Source of the DNA: Rhizobium sp. 16-488-2b
GTDB lineage: Bacteria > Pseudomonadota > Alphaproteobacteria > Rhizobiales > Rhizobiaceae
DNA: 64,000 bases
Assembly: GCF_017741815.1 (NCBI RefSeq)
Contig: NZ_JAGHMF010000008.1
Coordinates: 334,542 to 398,541 of the forward strand
Reading direction: 5' to 3'
The notes beneath the pieces were generated by a model. That model was not told the DNA's origin. It saw only the letters and a list, made by a program, of their open reading frames with translations, and did not search any database. Of this stretch, positions 53,674 through 63,224 are shown in pieces. The translations under genes and the position numbers were made by a program. Each line of letters opens with the position of its first letter. Position 1 is the first letter of the stretch.

Positions 53674-55797
53674 CTACGCTTGCTCGACCCCTTGGGCAGG
53701 GTTCACCATCTCACTGATCTTCGATGCAAGCGCTTCAACAGCGAAGGGCTTACCGATCATAGCCATGTTGGCTCCCAGGAAGCTTGCCTTGGTGGCAGCG
53801 TTTTCCGCATATCCGGTGACGAAGAGAACCGGCAGATCCGGCCTATGCTGACGCGCAACGTCGGCAAGCTGCCTGCCGTTCATGCCTGGCAGGCCAACAT
53901 CCGAAACCATAAGATCGATTTTCCCCGTCGCAGTCAGTGTGCGAAGCGCGGCATCGGCGTCCTCGGCCTCAAGAACACGATATGACAGGTCGGTGAGTAC
54001 CTCGCATATCAACAGACGAACAGCGTCGTCGTCTTCGACGACGAGCACGGTCTGGCCGCTGCCCTCCGAAGGGCTTTCGGCATCGCCTTGCTCTTCTTGC
54101 GTCTCAGCGCCCAATGCAGCCGGCAGATAAAGCTTGATCGACGTGCCTCGTCCGGGGGAACTGTCAATGCGGACCTGACCGCCCGACTGCTGCGCGAAGC
54201 CGTAAATCATTGACAAGCCCAAACCGGTGCCCTGCCCGATCGGCTTTGTCGTGAAAAAAGGATCGAAGACCTTCTCCAGAATTTCCGGGGGCATCCCCAC
54301 GCCGGTATCGTCTACGGCGATCATCACGTAGTTCCCCGCGTCAAGCCCACCGGCTTCCGATGCCGCGACCCGGCATTGCTCCGCGGTGATCGTAAGACGC
54401 CCGCCATCAGGCATGGCGTCGCGCGCGTTGACCGCAAGGTTCAGCAGAGCGCTTTCAAGCTGATTGGCGTCCGCCATGGCATATCCCACGTCAGCCGTGA
54501 CTTTCAGCTCTATTGCGATGGTTTCAGGAAGGGTTCGTTCCAGGAGTTCCTTCGTAGCGAGGAGCTGAGCTGCCACGTCAAGCGACGTTGCGTCGAGAGT
54601 CTGCCGGCGCGAGAAGGCAAGAAGTCTGGCAATGAGCGCAGCGGCCCTGTGCGCCGACTCCGTGGCGGCATCCATGAAGCGCCCAACCTCCTCGACGCGA
54701 CCGGAAGCGATGCGGCGCTTGGCGAGATTGATACCGCCGATAATACCGGTCAGCATATTGTTGAAATCGTGAGCGATCCCGCCAGTCAACTGGCCAATCG
54801 CTTCCATCTTCTGCGCCTGGCGAAGCGCTTCCTCGGCCCGGCTGCGCGCCCCCATCTCCTCCTCGAGTTCCGCGGTGCGCTGCGCGACACGCGCCTCGAG
54901 ATTTCGGTTGAGATCATCGAGCGCCTCACGCTCGAGACGCAATGCAGCCTCCGACCTAGTTAGCGCCTCCTGCGTCCGCTTGCGTTCACTGATGTCGATG
55001 GCCGTGCCGACGAACCGAACGGCCTTGCCGTCAACGAAAATTGTACCGCCTTTCGCCGCGATCCAGCGTTCGACACCGTCTTCTATGCCGATCGTCCGGT
55101 AGTCGATCTCATATTCTCCTGAACCGCCGGGCCGCAGCGCATCCTTGACGGCTTGGTCTGACCTCTCGCGGTCGTCGGGGTGTAGTCCGGCCAAAAAGCC
55201 CGCTTCGTAGGAAACCTGTCGATCGGAGAGAATTCCGAACATCGCCCGGCAGCGCTTGTCCCATCTCAGCTCACCGGTGATGAGGTCGAAATCCCAAGTG
55301 CCGACACCAGCGGCACTGGTGGCAAGGCGTAGCCGGGTTTCGCTCTCGTCCAGTTCCGCCAGGCGGTCACGCATCTGAAACTGCTTGGAGCGCAATCGCA
55401 TTGCAGATGCCACGGCACTGAAAAGCGAGGCCCTTCCAAGCGGCCGTTCCAGAACCACGCTATTGCTTGCGAGATCAAACAGCGCCAACTGCGACAGACG
55501 CCCGTTCGGCGTTCGGCTGGTGCGAGGCGCTGCCAGAAGCACGAAAGGAACATCTGACCACGAAGGCTGAGCGTCCAGCGCCGACCTGAGCTTATCGACA
55601 TCCTTGACGAGGGCTTCTTCCGTGAGGAGGATTGCGCCAATACTCTCGTCGATCGCGTTGGCCACCTCGGCGATATCGCGACAGACGACGACGTCGTAGT
55701 CTTCCTGTCGTAAAAGCGTCGCGACGCTATCGGCATCGCGCCCAAACGGAGCACTGACGAGAATTCGGCGACCTTCTCGCAGTCGCTCAGCCATCAC
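53674..55797 (-). CDS. Hybrid PAS histidine kinase with N-terminal pseudo-receiver
   Basis: About 706 residues. Order: a receiver-like domain (about 10-130, its phospho-Asp position not apparent), PAS (about 155-275), coiled coil (about 275-330), HisKA with H-box [14 protein letters not shown], HATPase ([25 protein letters not shown]) and a C-terminal receiver (phospho-Asp in [12 protein letters not shown], Lys in MIGKPF). The start GTG 55797/ATG 55794 overlaps the KaiC-like gene, so the two are translated together. It is cytoplasmic. Its input may be the KaiC state; inference. Confidence 0.87.
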   Translation of the reverse strand: MMAERLREGRRILVSAPFGRDADSVATLLRQEDYDVVVCRDIAEVANAIDESIGAILLTEEALVKDVDKLRSALDAQPSWSDVPFVLLAAPRTSRTPNGRLSQLALFDLASNSVVLERPLGRASLFSAVASAMRLRSKQFQMRDRLAELDESETRLRLATSAAGVGTWDFDLITGELRWDKRCRAMFGILSDRQVSYEAGFLAGLHPDDRERSDQAVKDALRPGGSGEYEIDYRTIGIEDGVERWIAAKGGTIFVDGKAVRFVGTAIDISERKRTQEALTRSEAALRLEREALDDLNRNLEARVAQRTAELEEEMGARSRAEEALRQAQKMEAIGQLTGGIAHDFNNMLTGIIGGINLAKRRIASGRVEEVGRFMDAATESAHRAAALIARLLAFSRRQTLDATSLDVAAQLLATKELLERTLPETIAIELKVTADVGYAMADANQLESALLNLAVNARDAMPDGGRLTITAEQCRVAASEAGGLDAGNYVMIAVDDTGVGMPPEILEKVFDPFFTTKPIGQGTGLGLSMIYGFAQQSGGQVRIDSSPGRGTSIKLYLPAALGAETQEEQGDAESPSEGSGQTVLVVEDDDAVRLLICEVLTDLSYRVLEAEDADAALRTLTATGKIDLMVSDVGLPGMNGRQLADVARQHRPDLPVLFVTGYAENAATKASFLGANMAMIGKPFAVEALASKISEMVNPAQGVEQA

Positions 55798-57304
55798 GTT
55801 CGCGATCTTCCATCAGCGGGGCTCGCGCGCCCATGTATTCGGGTGTCCCCGTCAGAATTCCCCTGAACTGCGCAAGCGGCTCGCCAACCCTGATGCCGCC
55901 ACTATCAATGCGCAGTTCGCGAATGGTGTCCTCATGCATTCCGCTGCGGTTCTTCAACACGGATATTGCTTTTCTGACACGCCCTTCCGCCTCAAAGAAG
56001 CGAAGCAACACCACGGTATCCGCAATGTAGGACACATTCAGGTTGGTCGACATGCTTCCAACGAGACCGTTCTGCGGGTTGATCAGGAAAGTCACGACGC
56101 CTTTCTGGCTGAGATAGGACAGCAGTTCGTGCATCTGCAAGATCAGGTGCTGCTCCTGCGGCATGGCGGCCATGTAGCCGTTCAGGCTGTCGATCACCAC
56201 CACCCGCGCGCCCCTCGCCTCCACTTCACTGCGAACGCGGGTCGCAAACTCGCCGGGAGAAATCTCCGCCGGGTCGACCTGCTCGACAACGAGCAGACCG
56301 CTATCCATATGGGGCTGAAGGTCGAGGCTGAATGCCTTGGCACGGGCAAGCAGCGTTCCGATCCGTTCGTCGAATTCATAAACAATACAAGGCTCGCCGC
56401 GCTCACAGGCTGCGAAGAGATATTGCAGGGCGATCGTGGTCTTGCCGCAGCCGGCCGGCCCGGTCAGAAGCGTACTGGTTCCCCGTCGCGGACCACCGCC
56501 CAAAAGACGGTCCAACTCGACCACGCCGCTCGCCGTCACTTCTCCGGAAAAATCCGCGTGATGGGCGGCGGCGATGAGGCGCGGATAGATTTCGAGCCCA
56601 CCTTTCTTAATGGTGAAGTCGTGGTATCCGGCGGTGAAATCGACGCCACGCAGCTTCTGCACCTGCATGCGGCGGCGGGCGGCGCCGAAATCCAACGTCA
56701 GACGTTCGAGGGTGATGACACCATGACAGAGACTATGGAGGTGAGCATCCCGCTCTTCCGCGTTGCCGGTCATGTCGTCAATCAGAAGCACGGTCGTGTC
56801 GCGTCCCGAGAAAAACTGCTTCAATGCAAGAACCTGCCGGCGATAGCGCAGCGGGTCTTGTGCCAACAGGCGCATTTCGGAGAGGCTGTCGAACACCACC
56901 CGTTTCGGCTTGACCCGTTCGACTTCATCCTGGATCAACCGGATCGTCTCGGTCAGCTCCATCTCCCATGGATGCAGGATGGATTGTTCGCGTCCTTCGC
57001 CGAAAATGTCCGACGCCGAATTGAATTCAAAGACGTCGAACTCCTTTATGTCCCACCCATGGGAGTTCGCGACGGCGGACAATTCCTCCTCCGTTTCCGA
57101 CAGCGTGATATAGAGCGCTCGCTCACCCTGACGGACGCCTTCTCGCAAAAACTGAAGCGCCAGCGTGGTCTTCCCCGAACCTGGCGCTCCTTCAACAAGG
57201 TAAAGGCGCCGTGACGGCAATCCACCCTTCAGGATGATATCAAGGCCTTTGTTTCCGGAAGAAAGAGTTGCTGGCAAGGTGTGTTCCTGGAAGTTCGTCG
57301 CCAA
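55787..57304 (-). CDS. KaiC-like RecA-superfamily double ATPase
   Basis: About 505 residues with two KaiC-type domains. Domain 1: Walker A EGAPGSGKTT, catalytic-type EE in SETEEEL, Walker B VVFDSLSEM. Domain 2: Walker A GPAGCGKTT, FDER in place of the EE pair, Walker B VVVIDSLNGYM. The C-terminus has the KaiC phosphosite region VSYIADTVVLL and the KNRSGMHEDTIREL segment. KaiB and KaiA are not in the window. The start is uncertain: a TTG at 57304 begins the conserved part; ATG 57484 is in frame but the intervening stretch looks non-coding. Coupled to the hybrid kinase gene. Confidence 0.82.
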   Translation of the reverse strand: MATNFQEHTLPATLSSGNKGLDIILKGGLPSRRLYLVEGAPGSGKTTLALQFLREGVRQGERALYITLSETEEELSAVANSHGWDIKEFDVFEFNSASDIFGEGREQSILHPWEMELTETIRLIQDEVERVKPKRVVFDSLSEMRLLAQDPLRYRRQVLALKQFFSGRDTTVLLIDDMTGNAEERDAHLHSLCHGVITLERLTLDFGAARRRMQVQKLRGVDFTAGYHDFTIKKGGLEIYPRLIAAAHHADFSGEVTASGVVELDRLLGGGPRRGTSTLLTGPAGCGKTTIALQYLFAACERGEPCIVYEFDERIGTLLARAKAFSLDLQPHMDSGLLVVEQVDPAEISPGEFATRVRSEVEARGARVVVIDSLNGYMAAMPQEQHLILQMHELLSYLSQKGVVTFLINPQNGLVGSMSTNLNVSYIADTVVLLRFFEAEGRVRKAISVLKNRSGMHEDTIRELRIDSGGIRVGEPLAQFRGILTGTPEYMGARAPLMEDRERDG

Positions 57305-57540
57305 GGGGCGTTTGTCTTTGGGAAATATGAAGGAGTCGGCGGAAGGCAAGGACAGCCAAGCACAAGTCGCGTCAGGTTTGAGCTGACGACGATTTAAAGA
57401 ATGGCTGGCCGCCCGTATGCTCCACGAGTATAACGAGCCGCAGTCGTCCGCCGAATTTTGTACGGTAGCGCACAGATGAAACATTTTCAGTTGGAAGCCC
57501 GCCAAGCAGCGGCTCCTAATGTACCCGACGAAAATGAATG

Positions 57541-57780
57541 TCAGTGCACACGCAACTTGGCCGCTTCCACCGCAGCTAAAAACTTGGTGCGAGCGACATC
57601 GCCGTCGATGCGGCCTGCCACTGCAGCACGGCACGCGTTTCGAGCCTCGATAAATGACGCGCTGGTGCGCTCTGGCCAGCCATCCGTCAGATGGATCATA
57701 GCTTCAAAGGGACCTGCTACAGTCTCCCGGCTTACCCCATTCACGATGATAACTGGATTTCCCCACTTGGTGATCGGCAT
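57541..57780 (-). CDS. DUF982 protein, paralogue 2
   Basis: 79 residues from ATG 57780 after GGGAGGGAAAC. Recognised by WGNPVIIVNGVSRETVAGPFE, LTDGWPERTS and EARNACRAAVAGRI. Like the DUF982 gene at 44405 it has an EcfG-type promoter. It precedes the KaiC-like gene on the same strand (236-base gap). Confidence 0.8.
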   Translation of the reverse strand: MPITKWGNPVIIVNGVSRETVAGPFEAMIHLTDGWPERTSASFIEARNACRAAVAGRIDGDVARTKFLAAVEAAKLRVH

Positions 57781-57805
57781 GTTTCCCTCCCTGCAGATGC
57801 AAAGA

Positions 57806-57830
57806 AACATCGCTCCCCGCGGAAGGTTCC
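57806..57830 (-). promoter_or_regulatory. EcfG-type promoter of the second DUF982 gene
   Basis: On the minus strand: GGAAC, 16 bases, TGTT; the start (57780) is 26 bases after it. The TGTT -10 is also used by the first DUF982 gene. Confidence 0.6.
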
Positions 57831-57997
57831 AGCGCGCGCTGGTTCTGTCATTACCGTACAAACTTTGCCCGGCATTAGCAGGCTAAGCTTCGCTTGTGAC
57901 CGACGACGGTAGCGAATGTGGATCGCACCAAGGCAGGCCACGCGGGGATCAAAAAATAGGCCATGAAAAGGCCCGGCATTGAACCGGGCCAGCCTTC

Positions 57998-58285
57998 TCA
58001 ATCGCGATGCTCGGGCATCGCCTTTAGCTGATCTTTCGTCCAGCTTGTCACCGCGTGGACATCGCCATCTTCGTCGCGCATCCAGTCGAGGTCCGAAAAC
58101 GGAACGGCTACCGGCTTCGCACCGATCCCGAGAAAACCGCCGACATCGATAACGACCGAGTTCGTTCCGTGGATGTGATCCACGGAGCCGACCTTGTGGT
58201 CGTCAGCGCCATAGACGGTCGCTCCTTGAAGATTTTCGGCCGTCAACTCGGCAGCGCTGAGACGCACGTGATTTGTATGATTCAT
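57998..58285 (-). CDS. PRC-barrel domain protein
   Basis: 95 residues from ATG 58285 (GGAGA six bases before). PRC-barrel features: LQGATVYGADDHKVGSVDHI, VVIDVGGFLGIGAKPVAVP and the conserved W in LDWMRDED. These small soluble proteins are common stress-regulon members in rhizobia. Role unknown. EcfG-type promoter at 58312. Confidence 0.83.
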   Translation of the reverse strand: MNHTNHVRLSAAELTAENLQGATVYGADDHKVGSVDHIHGTNSVVIDVGGFLGIGAKPVAVPFSDLDWMRDEDGDVHAVTSWTKDQLKAMPEHRD

Positions 58286-58311
58286 TAGCATTCTCCTTTG
58301 CTACGAAACCT

Positions 58312-58336
58312 AACTTCGCCACCGCAGCTTTGTTCC
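58312..58336 (-). promoter_or_regulatory. EcfG-type promoter of the PRC-barrel gene
   Basis: GGAAC, 16 bases, AGTT on the minus strand. The start is 27 bases further. It shares GGAACAAAGCTGC with the box before the sigma-factor gene. Confidence 0.62.
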
Positions 58337-58558
58337 TTGCGTCCCTCGGCCCGGTACCTCGTAGGCGAAATCGCAGCTTGGACAGGTGGGATGCTCGCCT
58401 GGCGTTTCGTTGCCCGCAGCGAGAAACCGGAAAAACCGCTGCGTTCACCATCCCTGTCGCGTCCGGTTGACACAAGCGCGATCTCCAAATGCAAACTTAG
58501 AGTTCGGAGACAGGTTCCATCACGACCAAAGTCGCCGGCGTGAAAATGGTCGTTATGA

Positions 58559-58583
58559 GGAACTGTTGTCGCTCGCGGAGGTT
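58559..58583 (+). promoter_or_regulatory. EcfG-type promoter of the YhdF-like SDR gene
   Basis: GGAAC, 16 bases, GGTT; the start is at 58612. Confidence 0.58.
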
Positions 58584-58611
58584 TGGTTCCCAACAGCGAC
58601 AGGAGGCAATC

Positions 58612-59475
58612 ATGAGCGATGACCGCAGACCAGCACCGCCCTACCCCGAACAGCGACAACAGCCACCCGGCAGCACGGCACAGATGCAGCCCATTCCCGA
58701 CCACGGTGAGCGTTCCTACCGCGGTAACGGAAGGCTCGATGGAAAGGTCGCCCTAATCACGGGGGCGGATTCGGGCATCGGCAAGGCAGTGGCGATAGCG
58801 TTTGCCCGTGAGGGTGCCGATATCGTGATTTCCTTCCTCGACGAAACAGAGGATGCCGAGGATACGGCAAAGTGGGTCCGCGACGCAGGCCGGCAGGCGG
58901 TCGTCGTCCCAGGCGATATCACGTCGGAAGATCACTGCAAGGATCTCGTCCAGCACACTGTGCGAGAACTTGGCGCCATCGACGTCCTTGTGAACAACGC
59001 CGCGTTTCAGCGGACCTACGCCGATATCGGGGACATCACTGACGAGGAATGGGACCGGACGTTTCGGACCAATATTTACGCGCCATTCTTCTTGTCGAAG
59101 GCCGCCATTCCTTACATGCGCTCAGGCAGTTCGATCATAAACACGACATCAATCCAGTCTCGACAACCGTCGGCACACCTGCTTGCCTACGCGTCAACCA
59201 AGGGCGCCATTTCAAATTTCACCGCTGGACTAGCGGAAATGGTCGCCGAGAAAGGCATTCGGGTCAACGCCGTGGCGCCGGGGCCAATCTGGACGCCGCT
59301 GATTCCATCCACGATGCCACCGGAGAAGACCACCAAGTTCGGCGAGCAAACACTGATCGGCCGCGCCGGTCAGCCGGCGGAATTGGCGGGCGCCTATGTG
59401 CTCCTGGCATCTGAGCTCGGGAGCTACATGACCGGCGCGGTCATTCCAGTGACCGGCGGCGAGATCATGATCTAG
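58612..59475 (+). CDS. YhdF-like SDR oxidoreductase with Pro/Gln-rich N-terminus
   Basis: 287 residues. The first 40 residues are a Pro/Gln-rich extension (PAPPYPEQRQQPPG), then SDR motifs: ALITGADSGIGKAV, NNAAF, catalytic Ser in NTTSIQS and YASTK, end YMTGAVIPVTGGEIMI. This extension plus SDR arrangement is that of the general-stress YhdF/YdaD proteins. Own EcfG-type promoter. Substrate unknown. Confidence 0.86.
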   Translation: MSDDRRPAPPYPEQRQQPPGSTAQMQPIPDHGERSYRGNGRLDGKVALITGADSGIGKAVAIAFAREGADIVISFLDETEDAEDTAKWVRDAGRQAVVVPGDITSEDHCKDLVQHTVRELGAIDVLVNNAAFQRTYADIGDITDEEWDRTFRTNIYAPFFLSKAAIPYMRSGSSIINTTSIQSRQPSAHLLAYASTKGAISNFTAGLAEMVAEKGIRVNAVAPGPIWTPLIPSTMPPEKTTKFGEQTLIGRAGQPAELAGAYVLLASELGSYMTGAVIPVTGGEIMI

Positions 59476-59517
59476 CATCAAGAGCACTTTGAGAATGACC
59501 AGCCAAGATGCGACCGG

Positions 59518-60753
59518 TCATTCCTCCCAGCCGAACACGCTGCGGCCGCCGAAGCTCGCGCTATCTCGGAATTCGCCCGCGATGATCTCCTTGAGATCAG
59601 GCCCCGTGACATAACGCTCAAGCTGCCGCGCCTGGATATCCAGGCGTTGCAGGGCTGCAAGTTCTTCCTCGCGCCCAAGTCGCCCCTTCGCAACGGCTGA
59701 TCTCATGACGCTGATAGTTTCGTCATAGACCTTCAGCGGCACCGGAAACGGATGCCGGTCCTTGCCGCCATGAGCGATCGAAAATCGCGCGGGATCTGAA
59801 AAACGACAGGGAGCGCCGTGGACCACTTCCGCCACCATCGCAAGCGCCCGGACCGTTCGCGCTCCCACGCCTGGGACCATCAGCAACTCCTGGAAGTCGA
59901 CGGGACCGCGATCCGCCGCTGCCGCCAGGCTGCCATGCAGCCGCTTCATGTTAACATCCGTCTCGCGGACATCGTGATGAGCGGGCATGACCAGGTGTGG
60001 CAGCGACAGTTGTGTCGGTTCCGGCGCAGGTACTGCCTCGACTTTGCGGGCGAGCGCGGACGCTTCCCGAACAATTCTATCCGGTCCGAGCGAAGCAAGG
60101 ATATCCAGTTGTCCACCGCGAGAACGCTCCGCGCGCTTGTCGGCGAGATTGATGATATCGCCCTGCGTTCGCCCCTCGATCGCGCTGTGCGGAGAATCGA
60201 TGAAGCTTTCCAGCCCCTCGGAAAGCCAATGATACCGTCTCGCGTGGCGGGTCGCGTCGTTCATCCCCTGCTGCACGACAACCCACTTGCCGTCGTCGGC
60301 AACGATGAAGCCATGCAGGTAGAGATCAAATCCGTCCTGAACCGCAGCGCTATCAACCTTCGCCACGAGGCGGCTGACATTGGCGAGCCCGGCGCCATCG
60401 AGACCCACGCGATGCCCGACATCAACAAGTTCGTCCGGCGTTTTCCGCGAATGGGAGCCGCGGCCACCGCAGACATGGAGCCCAAGCTCCCTGGCCCGCG
60501 GTTTCAAACCGCGTTTTAGCGACCCCAGCACACTGGTCGTGATACCGGAAGAGTGCCAGTCCATGCCCATGACGGATCCAAACGACTGGAACCAGAACGG
60601 GTGAGATAGTCGGCGCAAGAACTCATCGCGGCCATAGTGGTGGATAATCGCTTCCGCGATAAGAACGCCAAGCTTGGTCATGCGCTCGCCCAGCCATGGG
60701 GGAACGCGTCCGCCGTGAAGCGGCAAGTCGGCGCTGCCTGATCGTTTTGACAT
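59518..60753 (-). CDS. DUF763 family protein
   Basis: 411 residues from ATG 60753. Family sequence: SADLPLHGGRVPPWLGERM, the DEFLRRLSHPFWFQSFGSV stretch, VQQGMNDATRHARRYHW, and MVPGVGARTVRALAMVAEVVHG, a helix-hairpin-helix-like region suggesting nucleic-acid contact. Function of DUF763 is not established. It converges on the SDR gene, with a 42-base gap. Confidence 0.85.
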   Translation of the reverse strand: MSKRSGSADLPLHGGRVPPWLGERMTKLGVLIAEAIIHHYGRDEFLRRLSHPFWFQSFGSVMGMDWHSSGITTSVLGSLKRGLKPRARELGLHVCGGRGSHSRKTPDELVDVGHRVGLDGAGLANVSRLVAKVDSAAVQDGFDLYLHGFIVADDGKWVVVQQGMNDATRHARRYHWLSEGLESFIDSPHSAIEGRTQGDIINLADKRAERSRGGQLDILASLGPDRIVREASALARKVEAVPAPEPTQLSLPHLVMPAHHDVRETDVNMKRLHGSLAAAADRGPVDFQELLMVPGVGARTVRALAMVAEVVHGAPCRFSDPARFSIAHGGKDRHPFPVPLKVYDETISVMRSAVAKGRLGREEELAALQRLDIQARQLERYVTGPDLKEIIAGEFRDSASFGGRSVFGWEE

Positions 60754-60951
60754 CTCAACGATGTTTAGGCGCGGCCGGCCAAAAACACAACCGATCGCCC
60801 GCAAACTGGCCGTCTTCTGATCTCGAACAACGACCGTTCGATTTTCGGCCTCAGCCAGAAATAGACGCCGAGAACAGTCAGCGAATTGCTGGCCTCTGTC
60901 GCAATGCGTCGCCGCGCAATCACCGGCTTCTCACCGGCCGATCGTATCGGT

Positions 60952-62295
60952 TCACTGCGCGGTCACCCGCCAGATCGTGTTGCCGACGTCATCGGCGACC
61001 AATAACGCCCCCTTACCATCAACGCCAATGCCGACGGGTCGGCCTCGCGCCTGGTTTTGATCGCTAAGGAAACCGGTCACCACATCCTGCGGCGAGCCAT
61101 CAGGCTTTCCATCCTTGAATGGCACGAATACGACCTTGTAGCCGTTGAAGGCATGCCTGTTCCAACTGCCGTGCTCGCCAATGAAAGCGCCGCCTCGATA
61201 GGTCTCGGGCAGATTGTTGGCGGTATAGAATGCCATGCCGAGCGGGGCGACGTGCGAGCTCAACGCATAGTCGGGGACGATCGCCTTTGCGACCAGATCC
61301 GGACGCTGCGGCATCACGCGCGGATCGACATTCTGCCCGTAATAGCTATATGGCCAGCCATAAAAGCCGCCATCCTTTACCGAGGTCATGTAGTCTGGCA
61401 CGAGGTTCGGGCCGAGCTCGTCTCTTTCATTCACGACGGTCCAGAGCGCTTTCGTCTGCGGCTCCAGGCTCAATCCGTTAGGATTGCGCAGGCCGGCAGC
61501 AAAAATCCGGTGACGGCCCGATTGACGGTCGACCTCCCAGATCGCGGCTCGGTTCTTCTCCGCTTCGATGCCGTTTTCCGTGATGTTGCTGTTGGAGCCT
61601 ACGCCGACATAAAGCAGGTTACCGTCGTCGCTAGCCACGAGGCTCTTCGTCCAGTGATGGTCGATCGGGCCGCCCGGCAGCTCGGTGAGAACCGTGCCGG
61701 GGTCGCTGATTTTGGTATCGCCCTCGCGGTAGGGGTAACGGATAATTGCGTCAGTGTTGGCGACATAGAGATCGCCTCCGACCAGCGCCACGCCGAAAGG
61801 CGAACTCAGATGATCGAGAAACACCTCCCGCGTCTCAGCCACACCATCTCCATCGGCGTCGCGAAGTAACGTAATACGGTTGCTGGCCTCGCCTCCGCCA
61901 CCGCCACCGCCACCTCCTGTCGCCAGGGATTGCACCCAGCCTACGATCAGGTCTTTGGGCCGTGTGATCGGCTCGCCCTTTGGCGCCGTGGATTCGACGG
62001 CCAGAATGTCGCCGTTTGGAAGCGTGTAGACGGAACGAGGATGTGAAAGCCCGGTGGCCAGAGCTTGGACCTTTAGCCCTGCTGCCACCTTCGGTGTCTC
62101 GCCATCTTTCCAGCCGACCACCTTCGCGACGTTCATCGGCGGCACGAAATATTCGGCCTGGGCCGGAAGTTTCGGGTTAGGGCCGATCTCCGTCGGCTCC
62201 GGCTCATTGTCACTGCACCCGGCTAGCGCCAGTAGTCCGGCGCTTGCGAACAGGCCGGCGGTGAATATGCGATATCGCTGAGACAGAAGCTTCAT
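60952..62295 (-). CDS. Sorbosone-dehydrogenase-like PQQ-type lipoprotein
   Basis: 447 residues from ATG 62295 after GGAGG. Lipoprotein signal with lipobox LAGC, then a six-bladed beta-propeller of the glucose/sorbosone dehydrogenase family: VQALATGLSHPRSVYTLPNG, LLRDADGDGVAETREVFLD, FGVALVGGDLYVANTD, FAAGLRNPNGLSLEP, GEHGSWNRHAFNGYKVVFVPF. A run of nine glycines (about position 130) is encoded by repeated GGT/GGC/GGA codons. Likely a membrane-anchored PQQ-dependent sugar dehydrogenase. Coupled with the DUF2231 gene by a one-base gap. Confidence 0.85.
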   Translation of the reverse strand: MKLLSQRYRIFTAGLFASAGLLALAGCSDNEPEPTEIGPNPKLPAQAEYFVPPMNVAKVVGWKDGETPKVAAGLKVQALATGLSHPRSVYTLPNGDILAVESTAPKGEPITRPKDLIVGWVQSLATGGGGGGGGGEASNRITLLRDADGDGVAETREVFLDHLSSPFGVALVGGDLYVANTDAIIRYPYREGDTKISDPGTVLTELPGGPIDHHWTKSLVASDDGNLLYVGVGSNSNITENGIEAEKNRAAIWEVDRQSGRHRIFAAGLRNPNGLSLEPQTKALWTVVNERDELGPNLVPDYMTSVKDGGFYGWPYSYYGQNVDPRVMPQRPDLVAKAIVPDYALSSHVAPLGMAFYTANNLPETYRGGAFIGEHGSWNRHAFNGYKVVFVPFKDGKPDGSPQDVVTGFLSDQNQARGRPVGIGVDGKGALLVADDVGNTIWRVTAQ

Positions 62296-62296
62296 T

Positions 62297-62746
62297 TTAC
62301 CATCCTCCCGCAGCGAGGCGTCGAACGCGCGCGCCCAGCACTGCAACGATCAGCACCAGCAAGACAGTCACCACAGAGAGAGCCAATCCGAGCGGCATCA
62401 CTGATGTCCAGGCGTCACGGCTATGAACGAAGGAGTTGAAGATGGCGAGGCCAAACACGATGAGATTCCCGACAACATAGAGCCAACCCGCCGCAGTCCT
62501 CAGCGCAAGAAGACCCCGCGCCGCATCGATCATCCCTGCCAGCAATCCGACGGCACCAAGTACAGCCCCGGCAAGCAGGAGCCACGCGGAGAAGTTGGTC
62601 CACATCATCTGCATCGTTCGCCAATAGGCGATATCGGTGAGAAGCGCGCCGATGAAACAGGCAGCGGCGAAATGTAGGGGGATTGAGCGGAAGGAAGATT
62701 TGAATGCCCGCAGCGCGGGTGCAGGGACGGCATAGGTCATGGGCAT
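62297..62746 (-). CDS. DUF2231-like membrane protein
   Basis: 149 residues, four hydrophobic segments: LHFAAACFIGALLTDIAYW, FSAWLLLAGAVLGAVGLLAG, AGWLYVVGNLIVFGLAIFN and MPLGLALSVVTVLLVLIVAVL. DUF2231 proteins often accompany sorbosone-type dehydrogenases and may carry haem or interact with the electron acceptor. First gene of the two-gene operon with an EcfG-type promoter. Confidence 0.82.
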   Translation of the reverse strand: MPMTYAVPAPALRAFKSSFRSIPLHFAAACFIGALLTDIAYWRTMQMMWTNFSAWLLLAGAVLGAVGLLAGMIDAARGLLALRTAAGWLYVVGNLIVFGLAIFNSFVHSRDAWTSVMPLGLALSVVTVLLVLIVAVLGARVRRLAAGGW

Positions 62747-62775
62747 TATCCGAAGAGACTGGCAACTCGGTGATC

Positions 62776-62800
62776 AACTGGTAATTGCGCTGATTGTTCC
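62776..62800 (-). promoter_or_regulatory. EcfG-type promoter of the dehydrogenase operon
   Basis: GGAAC, 16 bases, AGTT on the minus strand, 30 bases before the DUF2231 start. Confidence 0.6.
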
Positions 62801-62886
62801 CCACGTTTACATTCGCCAAGGCTTCAGGGTCTGGCGCCGTTGCTGAAATCCTCAGGGCATCGAACGACAATCCGGATCACCCACGA

Positions 62887-63069
62887 TTACAATTGCCTCT
62901 CTTGTTCTTGTGCCTGAATCCGCGCGACCCGCAGCCGTTCAGTCTTGGCATTCCGGCGCCGAGATTCTTCAGCGATCGTCTCGCGCGCAATTTTATCTGT
63001 CCGGGCGCGCGCTTCGATCTTTTGAGCCAGATTTGACGTTGCCCGACGTTTCACCGTGGTATCTGTCAT
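62887..63069 (-). CDS. Small charged helical protein with KTERLR motif, paralogue 2
   Basis: 60 residues from ATG 63069 after GGAGAATAATCTC. Highly charged single helix: KIEARARTDKIARETIAEE, then RRRNAKTERLRVARIQAQ. Shares KTERLRxAR with 51957-52163. Divergent from the receiver at 63225. A weak GTAAC-N16-CGTT box lies upstream (about 63095-63120). Function unknown. Confidence 0.6.
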   Translation of the reverse strand: MTDTTVKRRATSNLAQKIEARARTDKIARETIAEESRRRNAKTERLRVARIQAQEQERQL

Positions 63070-63224
63070 GAGATTATTCTCCATTTCAGGCGGAGAACGT
63101 TTGAGACCACCAGATGTTACCGTCCGATAGCGTACAGAACAGCGCAACAGCTCGCGACACGGTAAAGTGCGATTGCCCGAACGGAGATCTCGGTCAACGT
63201 GGTGATTGGAGGGGAGCCGCAGCG

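Larger units (their letters stand above)
58286..58611. other. Divergent stress-promoter region
   Basis: About 320 bases without a convincing gene. It holds two EcfG-type promoters, one for each flanking gene. Confidence 0.6.

Noticed and set aside
55934..57214. 426-codon plus-strand frame inside the KaiC-like gene
   Set aside because: Antisense shadow of a clearly homologous protein.
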